Assembly: GCA_963995525.1 (NCBI GenBank)
Contig: OZ023210.1
Span: 27,994,439 to 28,058,438 of the forward strand
Source: Escarpia spicata
Taxonomy: Eukaryota; Annelida; Polychaeta; Sabellida; Siboglinidae
Length of the DNA: 64,000 bases
Direction of reading: 5' to 3'
The notes under the pieces are model-generated. The model did not search any database and was not told the DNA's origin. It was given only the letters and a program-made list of their open reading frames with translations. Position numbers and translations under genes: made by a program. Below, piece by piece: positions 11,586 to 24,500 of this stretch (position 1 is its first letter; each line of letters begins with the position of its first letter).

Positions 11586-11684
11586 TATTTAAGATGTTGC
11601 TTAGACGTATTTTCCCAAAGGTGAAACTAAGCCGTTTGATACACAGGACAGAAGGACCAGATGGAACGCGAAAGACTACTACAG
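11586..11684 (+). other. Possible small exon (not recognised)
   Basis: A segment is bounded by TTTCACTTCAG on the left and GTAAAG on the right. It encodes MLLRRIFPKVKLSRL and a following basic stretch. Another potential donor (GCAGTG|GTAAGT) lies at about 11381. The pieces could be exons of an unrecognised gene or chance splice-like sites. Surrounding DNA (11336-12100) shows nothing else. Confidence 0.25.
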
Positions 11685-12107
11685 GTAAAGTACTTTCTAT
11701 AGTACCTGTTTAATATTTCCCTATACCTGTACACTGTTCTACTAATATGTGAAACATCGCTGGTATGCACACAAAAGTGTACCTTACGTTCTTTATACAC
11801 ATCTTATATGGTCACTGTTCGTGGTGATGACGCAATTCGCATACAATTTAATGTACAGTCCTGTTAGTATGTTGATGTTACACATATCGGTGTAACTGAA
11901 ATACATTCTTTGTTGCATAACTACGAAATAATTACATACAATTGCTGACCCATGTTTATCCTCTCTACATACTTGATATCGGTCAATTGAATACTATGCA
12001 TACATATACTATACACACAACAAATATACATTACTACCCATAAGTACATGATGTGTGTTCCCCATGTGTGTGGCTTAGAGAAGCGGCAACCAGCGCCGTC
12101 CACCAAA

Positions 12108-12206
12108 GACCTGCGAGAGGTCCTCCTGCGAGAGGTCCTCCTGCGAGAGGTTCTCCTGCGAGAAGTCCTCCTGCGAGAGGTCCTCCTGCGAGAGGTCCTC
12201 CTACGC
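12108..12206. repeat. 15-bp minisatellite, 6-7 copies
   Basis: Tandem copies of CCTCCTGCGAGAGGT with single-base variants (TTCTCC, GAAGT). The ORFs on both strands here (RREVLL-type and RRRTS-type repeats) simply follow the 15-bp period. Confidence 0.95.
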
Positions 12207-13520
12207 AATGGTCGGGCACCTGTCGACAATAACATGCACTGTAAAGTACGCCATGTATTCTTACCATAGATGGTGACATTTATAAAGTAAACATCAGGAA
12301 CAATATCGTCCCATTAGACCAATCGGGATTCCCGATGCCATCACTGCACAGGTCATTTGTGCACTGTCAGCATTTCTCAGTGTCATCCGACTCTGTGACC
12401 GAGTGCAGGTTGGCAGTGACACACTACTCACAAGCAAATCAACAACCATGCGCGTGCACAATGATGTGCAATACATGAAGCATGTTCGCTGCCCTGTTGT
12501 GATGCCACTTCTTAACAAGGGAACATTCTGCAGACACATGTATTACGACCGAGTTCGCGCGACTTCCAAAGCTGACACACCACATATGAATAATACGTTA
12601 TTTCATGATATATTGCTGTCAATTGTACATTAAAACATACATTCCATCACATGTAACATCAGTAAATCTGTTGACTGTACATATGTAACAGAAATGTTGC
12701 TTTATCAATTATATATATATATCATATATAGAACGTAAACAGACAGAACGACGCGAGCGCACGTGCTACAGATCTTCGCTGCGGTGTCGTTCTCGACACA
12801 TGTTTAGCCCTTGGCTGCTGCGGTTGTTATGAAATTTCTAACCGCCAACTCGTGGTTACGGTAACGTTTCATGACGTCATCAAGACATTTGCCGGAGCAT
12901 AAACCAATCAGCGAATTAAACAACTCCCGCGTTTTATGACAACGAGGATGTTACGTTATCCGTTGTAAAAATGACGTGCGACGTACTATTGTAAAATGTG
13001 ACGAGGTGTCTTTCGGTCCATTTCTTCATCTTCTTCCCCTCCCATGGCATCGGGGGTCCACGACGGGGTGTTTACCGGATTTACGCAGGGCAGTCTCAAC
13101 TTATAATTGCCAGTGGCCAAAAACAACACAAAACGAAACACTTTACTTTTTCGAATTACGTTTAGCGATTTAGGTATGTTTGAAGACTCTTTTTAGAGGA
13201 TCTAAGGGTCTTAGGGGCTCTCGTAGGCTCCGCAGGTGGAGTCTTAGTAAACACCCCTGTCTATGTGGGAAATATTATGGAAAAGGACTAAACATAACCG
13301 TTGGAACTGTATACTGTCAGCGACAGAAAGGACATAGCTGTGGACTGACTATATATATAGTATTATGTATTGTACAACCCGCCAGTGTCATCCATCCACA
13401 ATGGATGTCGTAGCACCCATTCAGCTCAAGCTTGGTATCACTGCCTATGAAGAAGTCACTACTACTTGTGTTGATTAATGTTAACATAACCTCTTTTGAA
13501 GATTTCTATACGGTGGGATG
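12207..13520. other. No gene recognised
   Basis: Mixed-composition DNA. A TA-rich run lies near 12709-12730. Short ORFs (for example 12403-12633) have no recognisable content. A segment at about 12760-12960 is GC-richer and CpG-rich relative to its surroundings. Confidence 0.4.
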
Positions 13521-13534
13521 GGACGAGCACGACC

Positions 13535-14165
13535 TCGCATTTATCATAAATCAAAATAAAATAAAATAAATTTATTTTGCAACAACAACAACATAGCAGT
13601 ATACACACACAAAACAACCATTTAAAAATAAAGTTGTGTTGCATGGTGGTCACATGGCATGTAATATGTTGTCTTCCTGTGACCCCATAAACTTATATTC
13701 GAATTATATTTACACATACGTATACAATGATTATTACGAGTGTATGATATATTCTGTATGACAATGGACTGGGGATGCGACGGAGACGGAAACGAATTAT
13801 TGTAGGAAATTACTGTTAGAAAACAATGATAAGAAATTTGTGCGGATCCAAACATTAATATAAAAAGTAAACAAATATTGAATTGCACTCCGCACTTCTG
13901 GGATTTAGGCAATGCACGTGGCTAAGATAGTTGTCTAGATATTGATTAGATAATAACAATTAAATTTTTTGTCTGGATTTGACATTTTGTATCTTATAAT
14001 CGAGATTATTCCATAGTTTTATAAAATGGTGTTTAGGTAATTTAGATGAAAAATGTGTTCTGGGCTTCTCTCTATATAAGAGGTTACGTTGTCTAGTAAT
14101 TCTGATGTTAATGGCTAGATTCTTTTTGGTATATAATGTTTGAAGGATTTAGGCATGGTGATAAT
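13535..14165 (-). mobile_element. 5'-truncated non-LTR retrotransposon, 3' end
   Basis: On the minus strand this region reads like the end of a LINE: a decayed C-terminal coding segment followed by a 3' region ending in TTTATTTTATTTTATTTT (about 13554-13575 as the tail). About 165 bp (13932-14100) match, with roughly one difference in ten by eye, the plus-strand segment at 55470-55633. The two therefore belong to one LINE family in opposite orientations. Confidence 0.65.
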
Positions 14166-14177
14166 CATACATAAGTA

Positions 14178-14892
14178 GTGAGACATGCATCCAGCACAAA
14201 CACTGAAAAACGTCTGCGAATGGAGGGTGATATATCAACACTCACAAAGAAAGCCGCTTCCACGCCTAGTCGGTCTTACGCGGAGACAGTGAAGACTGCT
14301 ACGGACAAGCAGCAGAAGAAACTGACCGTGAAACCAGCACCGATCAGTCTGGAAAACATAGGAAGAAAAAAGTGGATTCTGGTAGTGTAAAACGAGCAAG
14401 TCGGCAAGCACACGAGTCACGAGAGAGTTAAGGACAGTTGGCTCGACTACTGTTGTTGACACTGCCGCACTGGTTGTTAACGATGTTGACACGCAAGGTC
14501 GCATTGATGTCAACTCGAGTGCAGGTGACTCATTCGAGATTCCTAGCTACCTTCGGCGTAAGAACGAGAGACGCATGGCTCAAAAAACAGTTACTGGAAC
14601 GGCTACCGCTTCAGAAACATTCATGGCAGCCAGAAATGGTCAATCGGTTAGAGACATATTTGTATCACGGGTCTCTAAAGAAGTTAAGCCGGACGATTTA
14701 AAGTCCTATGTGGAAAGCAAGGGCTTCACTGTGTTGAATGTTAAGTGTGTGTCACATAATGAGGCTAAAAACAGCTCGTTCAAATTAACAGTACCTTTCA
14801 CAGAATGTGATAAGCTGTTTGACAGCGGTGTGTGGCCAGAAGGCATCAGCATTCGTATATTCCGCTTTAAGAACGCGCGTAACACGTTCTGA
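14178..14892 (+). pseudogene. LINE ORF1 (nucleic-acid-binding protein), frameshifted
   Basis: Two overlapping pieces. The first (14178-14390) contains PSRSYAETVKTATDKQQKK, a linker style common in LINE ORF1. The second (about 14575-14892) contains DIFVSRVSKEVKPDDLKSYV and SSFKLTVPFTECDKLF, resembling the RRM-like/PHD-adjacent domain in CR1-like ORF1 proteins. It stops 27 bp before the endonuclease ORF, as expected for ORF1-ORF2 order. Confidence 0.75.
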
Positions 14893-14918
14893 TTTCATTA
14901 TCTTCCGACACAATCTAC

Positions 14919-15821
14919 GTGTTTAATTTTAATATGGCTAGTAACCTTACTATTTCAAGTTATAATTGTACTGGATTTGGTCCAGGTAAGCCTGAATATG
15001 CCTCAGAGCTCATCAAAGCACATGATTTTGTTTTACTCCAGGAACATTGGTTAATGGAATCTCAGTTTCATAGGATTAAAAACATACCCTGTGATAACAA
15101 TGTTAGCATTTTATCTCATGATGTTTCTGCAATAGATAATACTATGTTTTTAAATGGCAGAGGATATGGTGGATGTTCCATTTTGTGGAAAAATTCCTTG
15201 AACTGTATTGTCTCCCCAGTCATCATGAACTCTGATAGAACATGTGCAGTTAATATAACTATGCAAAGCATGTCATTATTACTTTTTAATGTGTACATGC
15301 CATGTGATACCAGATGTAATGATGATCTGTACTGCAATAGTTTGATGGAAATTATGAGTACATGTAATATAATAAACTGTTCCAATTTCATTATTGGAGG
15401 TGATATGAACACGTCTTTCAATCGTGTGTCTTCTAACTTTACGAAACATTAAAATTACATATGTGAACGTGAAACAATCAAGCCTTGTATTGATTTTGAA
15501 GGACATGATGTTTGTTATACATTTAATAGTCAAGTGGGTATGTCATTGATCATTTTCTGTTAAACAGTGCACTCTTTGACCATATGTTAGAATATTATAC
15601 TATGCACGATGGTGCAAATTTATCATTTCATTCGCCACTGGTTCTTACCTTGAGTTTAGATGTTAATTATTGTTCACCTTCTTCTAGAAGGTACATATCG
15701 AGACCTAAATGGCAAGAAGCGTCAGACTGTAACTTAAGTCAGTACGGCAAGGTTTTAGAAAGAATGATTGACGAAATATCTATACCATGGCATTCTCTAG
15801 AATGCCGCGATAAGCATTGTC
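14919..15821 (+). pseudogene. LINE ORF2, endonuclease domain, interrupted by a SINE
   Basis: The start MASNLTISSYNCTGFG is followed by FVLLQEHWL (catalytic Glu), GRGYGGCSILWK and NFIIGGDMNTSF (GD.N motif), an APE-type endonuclease. A stop at 15450 breaks the frame. The reading can be picked up further on (SRRYISRPKWQEASD, about 15688) until it meets the SINE at 15822. With the SINE removed, the reading frame resumes correctly at 16190. Confidence 0.88.
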
Positions 15822-16181
15822 CATTGTGGAGCGCATTAGCACAGCGGTAAGACCTCCGGCCTTTCGACTGAGAGAACGCGGGTTCGAATCCTGTGCGGCG
15901 GTGTCGAACCATGGGCAAGTTCGTTTACTCTACATTGCTTCAGTTCACTCAGCTGTACGAATGAGTACCTGGCTATGGACAGTGGTGGATATTTGTGTAC
16001 GAATAGTCTTCGCACATTATTTGCAGCGTGGTTGAATGCTTCCCAGAGAAGTCGAGATGGTGTTCGATTGAACAGGTCTGCCAGGGAGTAAAATGTAAAG
16101 CGCTTTGAGCAGTCCTGAGGACTGGATATTGCGCTATATAAGAACTTACCTTTACTTTTACTTTTGTCCTAACAGGTTAAC
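15822..16181 (+). mobile_element. tRNA-derived SINE inserted in the LINE
   Basis: The tRNA-related head starts near 15828. Its A box is TAGCACAGCGG (15837-15847) and its B box GGTTCGAATCC (15881-15891). A central body follows, then a tail with CGCTTTGAGCAGTCCTGAGG and GCGCTATATAAGAAC, and CTTTTACTTTT at the end. It is flanked by GCATTGTC at 15814-15821 and again at 16182-16189, a target-site duplication. Removing the insert plus one duplication rejoins the LINE frame. A second copy lies at 38597-38877 on the minus strand. Confidence 0.93.
15837..15891 (+). promoter_or_regulatory. Internal RNA polymerase III promoter (A and B boxes) of the SINE
   Basis: TAGCACAGCGG and GGTTCGAATCC match the A- and B-box patterns of tRNA genes and are spaced as in tRNA-derived SINEs. 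The second SINE copy has GTTCGAATACT at its B box, a mutated form. Confidence 0.8.
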
Positions 16182-16189
16182 GCATTGTC

Positions 16190-17194
16190 ATGATATTCAG
16201 ATATTTCATGATTCAATAATGGATTGTTGTATAAGAGCTTGTCACAACTCCATTCCACCTACTTCAAAACAGGGAAATTCGAAGGTAATAGCGGGTTGGA
16301 ATGAGCACGTTAAACCACACAGAGAAGCGTCAATGTTTTGGCATAATGTATGGAAAGATTGTGGCTCTCCTCGCAATGCTGCTATTGCTGATGTCATGCG
16401 TAGATCTCGCTCTTAATATCACAGAGCAGTTCGTTTTGTTAAATCAAAATAATGTTAAAAAAGAAAGTATGGCGACAGCTTTACTTGGAAATAAAAATAG
16501 GGACTTCTGGAAAGAAGTAAGTAAAGTTACAAAGAACAATAATATGCTACCCAATATGGTTGAAGAAGTGACAGGAGACGAAAATATTTCTAAACACTTT
16601 GCTATTAAGTATGAGGACTTATATATATCTGCTAATTTTTGGTTTTGTAATATAAACGTAAAACGTCAATTATATATGTCGTACTGTACATCTTTCTATG
16701 GTGTATGTCTGTGGAACTTACAAAACAAACATCTTGATATGTTTTATACTGCGTGGCGCAAAGGTATCAGAAAACTGTTTAATCTACCAGTTTGCACGCA
16801 TTGTAATATGGTGCCACTTTTAGCAGACTGTTTACCGATTCAAATTATGAATCGAATGGTACGATTTATGCAGAGTTGCTTGAAATGCAGTAAATCCAGT
16901 TTGGAAATGCTCTCTCATCTAGCCCCCCTTCCAGGTAGTGGGTCATACATGTCTAACAGTTTTAACTATATCATGTCCAAATTCAAACTTGAAGCCATGA
17001 CATTCTTTCGAATGAAGTCTAATCAGTTTTATGGTATGACTCAAGACCACTACCAGGAGGGGCTGGATGATGAACTAATATGTAGAATCTCATTTGCAAA
17101 AGATGTATTACATAATATAGATAATGCGAGTAGCTCTTCTTTTTTAGCCATTGACGAGCTGCGCTCATTGCTTACTGTTTTGTGTACGCAGTAA
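16190..17194 (+). pseudogene. LINE ORF2, second part with the reverse transcriptase core deleted
   Basis: The linker after the endonuclease continues (SKVIAGWNEHVKPHREAS, FWHNVWKDCGSPRNAAIADV). A frameshift lies near 16410, then NRDFWKEVSKVTKNNN. At about 16625 the reading jumps from the pre-RT linker (KYEDLYIS) directly to the C-terminal domain (KRQLYMSYCTSFYGVCLW, AWRKGIRKLFNLPVCTHC). None of the RT palm motifs is present, so an internal deletion removed the catalytic domain. The ORF stops at 17192 and is followed by AATAAATG and an ATT-repeat tail (17240-17262), the natural 3' end of this LINE type. Confidence 0.85.
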
Positions 17195-17261
17195 CTTATA
17201 TACATTGATTTAGTCGAATTGTACCATTTTTAGTACGAATAAATGTATTATTATTATTGTT

Positions 17262-18945
17262 ACCTGATTTGAAGACGGGAATGACTTTTGCAGTTTTAAG
17301 TTTTCAGGAACAATTCCCGTGACAAAGGATTGGTTTAGTATATGCTCAAGCGGAGTGGCTACTTCATGTATGGTCGCTTGTAGTAGTTTAGTGGATAGAC
17401 CGTCGAAACCTTTAGTGCTTTTTGTTTTAAATTTTCATACATTATTTCTATTTCTGTTGTCTGCGTTAGTTGCATGAAAAAAATTACGGGATAGTTTCCT
17501 CTTATGTGTCTTTCAAAATGCTTAATAGGAAGAGCTTCCAACGAAGATTCCAACGAAAAAATTATTAAATTCTTCTGTAATTTGTTTTAAATTTGTATTC
17601 TCTTGTCCGTTTATGATAACGGTTTCAGGTAGTTTGAGGAATTCTTTTTGTTTATGTATTGTTTGTCGTAGTACAGCCCATGTTTCTTTGATATTGTGCT
17701 TACGTTCTTCTAGCAGTTCTGTATAATAAGCACTTTTTGCTGCTCGTCTAATCTTATTAAAGACTCTACAATATTCTCTGTACTTGTTGATTATTTCTGG
17801 ATTATGTCTGTTTAATTTCTTTCGAAGTAACTTTGCTTTATTTAGAGATGAAGTCAATATGCCTGAAGTAATCCATGGGTCTCGTTTAATGTATTTTTTC
17901 TTAACGTTCACATATTTAATTGGACAAGACATTTCGAAAAGTGATTTGTATATTATCATAAAATTATCATAAGCTTCATTCGCATCGGCAGTGGATAGTA
18001 CAGTTGAGTAATCAGCCATATCTAATAGATTTCTAAATGATGCAATGTGTTGTGAGGTCAACTGTCGTACCTGCCTATATACTGATTTTTGTGGACGAGG
18101 GGTGCCATAAATGATATGAAATATTCCAAAATGATCGGCTAAATCAGTGATAATAATCCCCGATTCATAACTAGGATGAGTATGATTTGAATATAAGTGG
18201 TCTATAAGTGTTGCCGAATATGATGTTATTCGTGTTGGTTTAGTTATATGCGGAATAAATCCTTGAGATATTACATTATAAACAAAGTTTAGCAAATTAA
18301 TATTATAGTCGCCCATTAAATAAGCAGTTTTATTTTCAGTTGATATTTTATCCTGTATGATTATTATTTTACGTATGAACATATGGAGCAGAGTTAGGAC
18401 GATAAATTACACCTACTATAAAAGGTTTATTATGATTACCTTGAACTTAAAAAAATATAGATTAAAAAACATGGGGAATAAATATAGAGAGATCTTCACA
18501 TTTAGAGTAGATGAAGCTTTCGTTGATATGTATTCCAACTCCACCATGCCCATCATCATTTTGTAATCTTGTATTAAAAAATAAACTGTGGTAGCCACTT
18601 ATTTTGTATTGCTAGGAATCACGAATTCTAAATATTTCTGTTAAGCCAATTAAATCAAGTTTGAGTTCATTTGAAGAGCAATTAAAAAGTACTTCTTGCA
18701 CAGAATCCCAGTGTGCCTCTAAACTACGACAATTCATACATAACATCGATAGAGATATATTGTCACAGTGGAAAGCTTTTGAGAACTCAGTTGGGGTAAA
18801 TTATTTACAATCATTGGTAGTTAAAGAAAAGGGGGAATCGTGATACATTTCATCTCCGTAATGATTAATTTCATTATATAATTTTCTAAAGTCAAAGTTT
18901 GCATTTGTTTGGATCCGGTCAATACTAGTATTATCATCCATTTAC
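17262..18945 (-). pseudogene. Minus-strand LINE ORF2: endonuclease and linker, truncated in RT
   Basis: Read leftward, it begins near 18943 with MDDNTSIDRIQTNANFDF. It continues with NCRSLEAHWDSVQEVLFNC (endonuclease start, about 18740) and NDDGHGGVGIHINESF (about 18520). An open stretch at 18382-17522 carries AYLMGDYNINLLNF, LIDHLYSNHTHPSYESGI and DHFGIFHII, then the basic linker. The last part (KTAKVIPVFKSG, about 17290) is the first RT motif. The sequence then stops at the ATT tail of the neighbouring LINE, so RT is missing. It looks related in layout to the element at 3.4-6.3 kb. Confidence 0.9.
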
Positions 18946-19330
18946 AAATCTAGTTAAGTATATCATATTAAACCAATCTCCCCAGTCCGTAGTCTTTACG
19001 CTACTACCAGAAGCAACATACAAAATGTCGTCTAAATACATTGTGCGTAATTTCCCCTCAAACGACTGCACCGGTGGAGCCTCGACCATAGACTGTGGGA
19101 GGCTACTATTTATGGATGACATCATCGTAGCCTCAGCACCATAACCCCAGCTGAAGATGGTGAGACTTCGTTTATGGAATTAACCTGACCATCCCTGACC
19201 ATCCCTGACCTCCACCGGCTGTTGATGGATCTACACGGCCATTTCGTGTTCCTCAGTGGCTGATCACAATCTCAATACGCCGGGTTGCAAAAGGACTGCA
19301 AAATCGTTGACAAAGTGCAAGTGTTTCGCC
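18946..19330. other. Likely upstream part of the minus-strand LINE, then unassigned DNA
   Basis: A 63-codon minus-strand ORF (18934-19125, MMSSINSSLPQSMVEAPPVQ) lies just upstream of the LINE start. It may be ORF1 remnant or leader, without recognisable motifs. CTGACCATCC is repeated in tandem near 19185-19207. Confidence 0.35.
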
Positions 19331-21530
19331 GGATCCACATAATTTGCTAGTCGAATCACAGCTTGCGCAATTTCTTCCATGCTGCGACAAAAATGGTACA
19401 TTTGTTCAAGAATCATTACATTTTGAAAATTATCATATTATTTACGTTTTCAAACATAATATATAGCCTACGAGGCATCGTAAAAACGAACTCTGGTAAA
19501 TCATTCCTCTGCAAGTTTATAGAACAGTACAGCACACGCGCACACACACATCACTAGGTTTTCATGAGGGATTTGTGTGTAAGTTCTGCACCGGCAACTG
19601 TTCACAGCGGTACATGTTCAGACGCGTACGCAGGTCTTTTTTCCGGGTAGTCCGGAACCCCAAAATGCCACTCAGCTGGGTGATTCATACATTCGACAAC
19701 GCAGCCCATTGTAGAGCTACAAGGACGGATGGCATGCACAGACCTCCCAAGTCTTCCGCTTTATCGGAAGATCTTCCGCTTTTTCCGTTTTTTTAGAAAC
19801 GTTTACGCTTTCCAGCTTTGTTTTGAAAATCTTCCGTTTTTATGGACATGGCCGGTGATCGCAGCGCCACCCGATGTGAAAAAAAACTCACAACGTAGCC
19901 TATAGTTTGAAACAGCGCCATTTGGTGGCGTGTTATGTTTTTCAACGATTGAGATTGGACTATGACATTTTCCAGTGTTTTCCCTGGTATATGAGAAGCG
20001 AGGAGGGCCGCCTCGCCGTTTTTAATGCTGCCTAGCTCGCCTAAAATATGCCGAAATTGCCGCCTCGTACCTATTTCGTGCGCCCATTTTTTTCGTTCTT
20101 TCGCGATATATTCAGCGTCAGCGAGCGGCGCGAAATGACACCACAAAGTCACTTATATTCCTGCAAAATCGCAGATTTGTATCAACATCGTTTAGCCCTC
20201 TTAAGAAAAACGACGCCCAGGACCGGTTATGATTTACCCAAATTGCGACCTGGTTTGCGATGATCTGCGCCGTTGCGGCAGCACCTTACCGCACAGCGCG
20301 CGTAAAATTAGCGATATTGCAGCGTATGTTGATACAAACCGGTGCGCCATTTACGCCTCAAATGGGCGCAAGACGCAATATTCTTAAAGATAAATATGCC
20401 TAGGATAATGTTGAATGATGGAACTTTCTCACTGGGGTATCAAAGTTAGGCAAAACTCAAGTTATAATGGCGAAATCGAGGTGGGCCCGGATTCGAAACA
20501 ACGAACATGTGCCCACAAATCTATTCGACTAATGACTGTTCTATGCAGTTTTTTTTACCAAATAAGGAATGTGATTCGCAAGATATCTTTGTGCTAAATA
20601 TATAATATATATTCCGATAAAGTTGTGCAAAAAAACTTTTAAGAAAGTTGATTTGAGTGAAGTACTTACGAATATAAATCACCGAAGTTCACATCTTATA
20701 AATACTAACGGATTATCAATAACTTGGGCTAGACTTACCTTTTACTGACTCTGTCAGCGTGGTAACAAGGCCTAGGGTTAGGGCAAGAAAAAATCACCAA
20801 AACCAAGTCAAGTGAAAACCATGCACACCTCAACCGAGTACCAGTGGTAAAGTGGAAATCACACCTCAACACGATGAAACAATCATTATTACTGACATTT
20901 ATCTATATTGATTACTACATTTACAAGTAGTGTCTTGTTGTTTTACATCTCACCCTCTATATTCAAGAGTAAAGGTTAAAACATACCTGAGAATGCACAA
21001 TTGTTAAGCTGTTTTAAAACATTATCCGGGGGAGCATGCCCCCGGACCGCCCTAGCAACGCTTCAGGCCTGCCCTACCATCTTGCCCATCATTTTTGCCA
21101 GGGGAAACATTGCTCCACATATTTTCCACTCCGCCATTTGTAGTGTCTCCAAGTGCTACGCATTACCACCAACACGGGAGTTGTGTACCAAACGTGTCAC
21201 TGGCATTTACAGTGCTGAGCACCCACAAAACAGATGCGGAACACTGGATGTTTGAGAAATTGGGTGTTTGTTTGTTAATAAAGTTTTGTTGTTTTTCCGA
21301 ACAAAAATCTTCTGTTTTTTGTAGGAAGAGGACGATCTTCTGCTGTTTTTTAATAAAATGTTGAAAGGTCTGCATACAACATCCATGATCGAGCTTCATG
21401 GTGATCATTGCTTGATACAGGTGCTCCACAAAGTACGAACGTCGTGTGGATGTAGTGGCGCCACATGGTGGACTGCGCCAGTCTAACTGAAAACACACGT
21501 CCGCCACCTAGCGCGAATGAGCTAAGTTAA
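19331..21530. other. No gene recognised; short palindromes and repeat-like segments
   Basis: The 119-codon minus ORF at 19793-20152 has no known motif. TCCGGGGGAGCATGCCCCCGGA (21025-21046) is an inverted repeat. Two segments (about 19740-19930 and 21290-21480) share GATCTTC.GCT..TTT and GCGCCA motifs and may be copies of one unclassified dispersed repeat. CpG-rich patches at 20080-20370 contrast with the AT-rich background. Confidence 0.35.
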
Positions 21531-24500
21531 ATAATAGGGGAGAGCGGGGCACCATGGGTAAAGGGCACCATGGCGGCTGGATTATTTGGTCACGTGTACC
21601 TTTAATTACACGACGTGTACTCGCCAAATGCAATCTCTAGACATATGAAACATATGTACATGGATGATGGCGACTCATATAATCATACACAGCTCTCCCA
21701 CATATGCCTAAATTATCCATTCTCTGTAATGTGGCACCATGGCCCCCTAGAATACTGCACTTTCCACTCTGTCGAAACTGTTTGGTTATCCTGAATCAGG
21801 GTAACCAACTAAATTAAATATTGTGCTAACTCATCAAATTGGTCAGCATAAGGTTTGCAATTTCATTGGATGGATCTTACATAAAATACACCATTAGATG
21901 GATATATCGGTCACTGTGAGTACGATGGACCTCCTAATTTAATATTTTCGAAGAACATTTTGGCAGACAGGTTTTTGATGTCCTTTATTATCTAATACAG
22001 AAGGTAGCAGGACTAAAGCATCACAAATAATTTAAAGGGAAATAAATAATACCTTTTGGTATTATGCAACTAAAACAGTTAATATACACTAATAATTTGC
22101 AAATACAATAAAAAAATAAATGTCAGCAGTTTATTAGGAAAATAAGTTTGAATACACAGCTACCGTATTTCATGGATGAGATAGGCAAGTCATCACATTC
22201 TTGACAATGGGACATTTATGTTAGCAAAGATTTGTAGATATCGACTTCAAAGAGTGTTCGCATATTGCCCCTGTATCCCCTACACAGTATAGGGGAATAG
22301 CAGTACTCAGGTTACTCAGAGTTAATAAACTGATGATTTAGTAGTACACCTAGTACCAACAGTATCTGATAAAACATAATGTTAAACATACAAAGAATAG
22401 TAAACGTTCTGCATTTCTAGGCACTATCAGTGGCTCTGTTTCTTGGCATACTCCAACACCCCGTATATTACTGACAGGAAGGAAAGGCGAACGTCTTGCC
22501 TGGTGCATTTCAACCCATAAAGTACACCAGCTGCACGTAAGGGAACATTAACTGTTGTACAACTGCATATATTTCATGTTGGAGTGACACCCACCGCCTG
22601 ATGTGACACCCCACCAGAATCTGCACCACCTGCTGTGGGGGGATGTGTGAATAAACGTCTGGTCTATGTACATGGCTTGTTGATCTCACTTGTCTCTATG
22701 AATATGTCTGTCTCCATATTGATATAATGAACTGAATATGGGGGCAATCTTCAGTTCAACATACCAGGACAATACAATACGACATATATAAATTAATAAT
22801 AATCATATCAACTAGTTGAGCGGAGTGCAAAAACACAACACATGTAATAAATTAACTGATGCTAAATACAGATTTTAGTCACAGATTGCCATGTGAAATA
22901 CTGTCTTGATTTTCATTAAAACGCATTCTAAATTCTAGTAAATCCAGCTAGTACATACCTACTGTCTAAGTGCATCGATTGGCAGCAATGCAACAGCTTG
23001 AATGAAAATGATTATGTTGACAATGAAGTGACGTTTTCTAAATTCACATGAACAGCTGAATAGGTTTTTATATAACAAAATAATAAAACTTACTGATGGA
23101 GCCAAAATGACGCACAGCATATTGTGTATTATGTGCAGTCTGTATTCCTCACAAATTTAATCCAAGATTAGCTATGTTGTGCAGATCTGATCCAAGCTAA
23201 ACAAAGATAAGTTATAATAAATAAATATGAACCATTCTCTATCTTTGTGCATGTAAAATTGGCAATGAATACAGAAATAACGAAACCTCCCTATACAGAC
23301 AACACAAGCAGTCCGTCTTTTCAAGACACATATTTTATGCCACCGTGCCATACCAAATTTATGTGGAGATACCATACAGAGTATTGGTAATAGTCATTCA
23401 AACATATTTAACACAAGAGAGCAGATATGTTAAAGTCAGCAACGGAACTCCATCAGCGCTGTCGGCAAACTTAGCTACACAAACACAGAAGAACCTACAG
23501 AAACTCCCTGCCACACATGGGGTCTCCACAGTTAATACCTTCTTCTTCTTCCTTTTAAAGGGCTGGGCTCTTGCGAACGCAATTAGCCCTGTGATAAGTT
23601 ACAATAACTTCTCTAAAAATAATAGAAAATATCATACATTCTAACTTCTGATGCAAAGTCAAAATTCTACAATAAACTGTAAATATCATCTTCCACCACG
23701 ATTGGTTTAGCGTCATAAAATGAACAGGCCTTTAATCTAATGTTAATTCATGGTGGCTTTTTTATTAGCATGCAAATTAGTTGATAAAAAGGGAATTTCA
23801 AACTAACTTTTAACAATGGCAAGTTGATCTGTTGCATTTAAGGTAAAGTAAGAACAGTATTGTTCACATATTGTATAAATGCATTAAATCATGCAGACAT
23901 GGTCGCATTTATGAACGATAAAATGTGCACTGTACAAAGAGACACTAAACGGATCATACACATCGTAACACTATCGTCTCGATCATAAGTTAAAATATTT
24001 ATATATGTACACTGTAACAGCCACTACGTAACACCAGACAACTGTTATTGCAGTATTCCACTAATAGCCAGTCTCCTTACAATTGTAAGTGATATCGTCC
24101 CACTGGGATTGATTTCAGTGCATGGAACAGTGAGGCATAATCTTCCTATAAAACCCTACAACACGCTGCAACAAACTTCACATTACCCATCAACAAAACA
24201 CCCTCCATCCCTAACATCTCAAGCCAGGGCTTCAGTGTGCTTACATTACAATATATCAGAGGTTAAACTCGCTGGCCAGTGTTTATTCAGCTGACGACAT
24301 TGTTGTCTTAGAGTCCCTGACCAGGTCGGTCGCCATGGCCGCACATGGTATTCCAGGCACTGTGGTTGCCATGGTAACAACAAGTTCTAGGCGAAGTCCC
24401 CAGTCATGTCCAGGTTCTCACCAGACGCTGGTCAGTATCTGACCGCTGAAACATCAAACAGTTCCCTCACAGTCCACTCCAGATGATAAGTTAGGTGCCA

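Noticed and set aside
15828..15900. A functional tRNA gene
   Set aside because: The A and B boxes are fine, but the acceptor and anticodon stems do not close properly. The sequence continues as a SINE body and tail, and a second copy exists.
19793..20152. 119-codon minus-strand ORF as a host gene
   Set aside because: No recognisable motif, no splice context, and the surroundings look repeat-derived.
24290..24370. Terminal exon of the IRSp53-like gene
   Set aside because: An AG and a short open stretch with suitable phase exist, but there is no similarity or polyadenylation context strong enough to call it.
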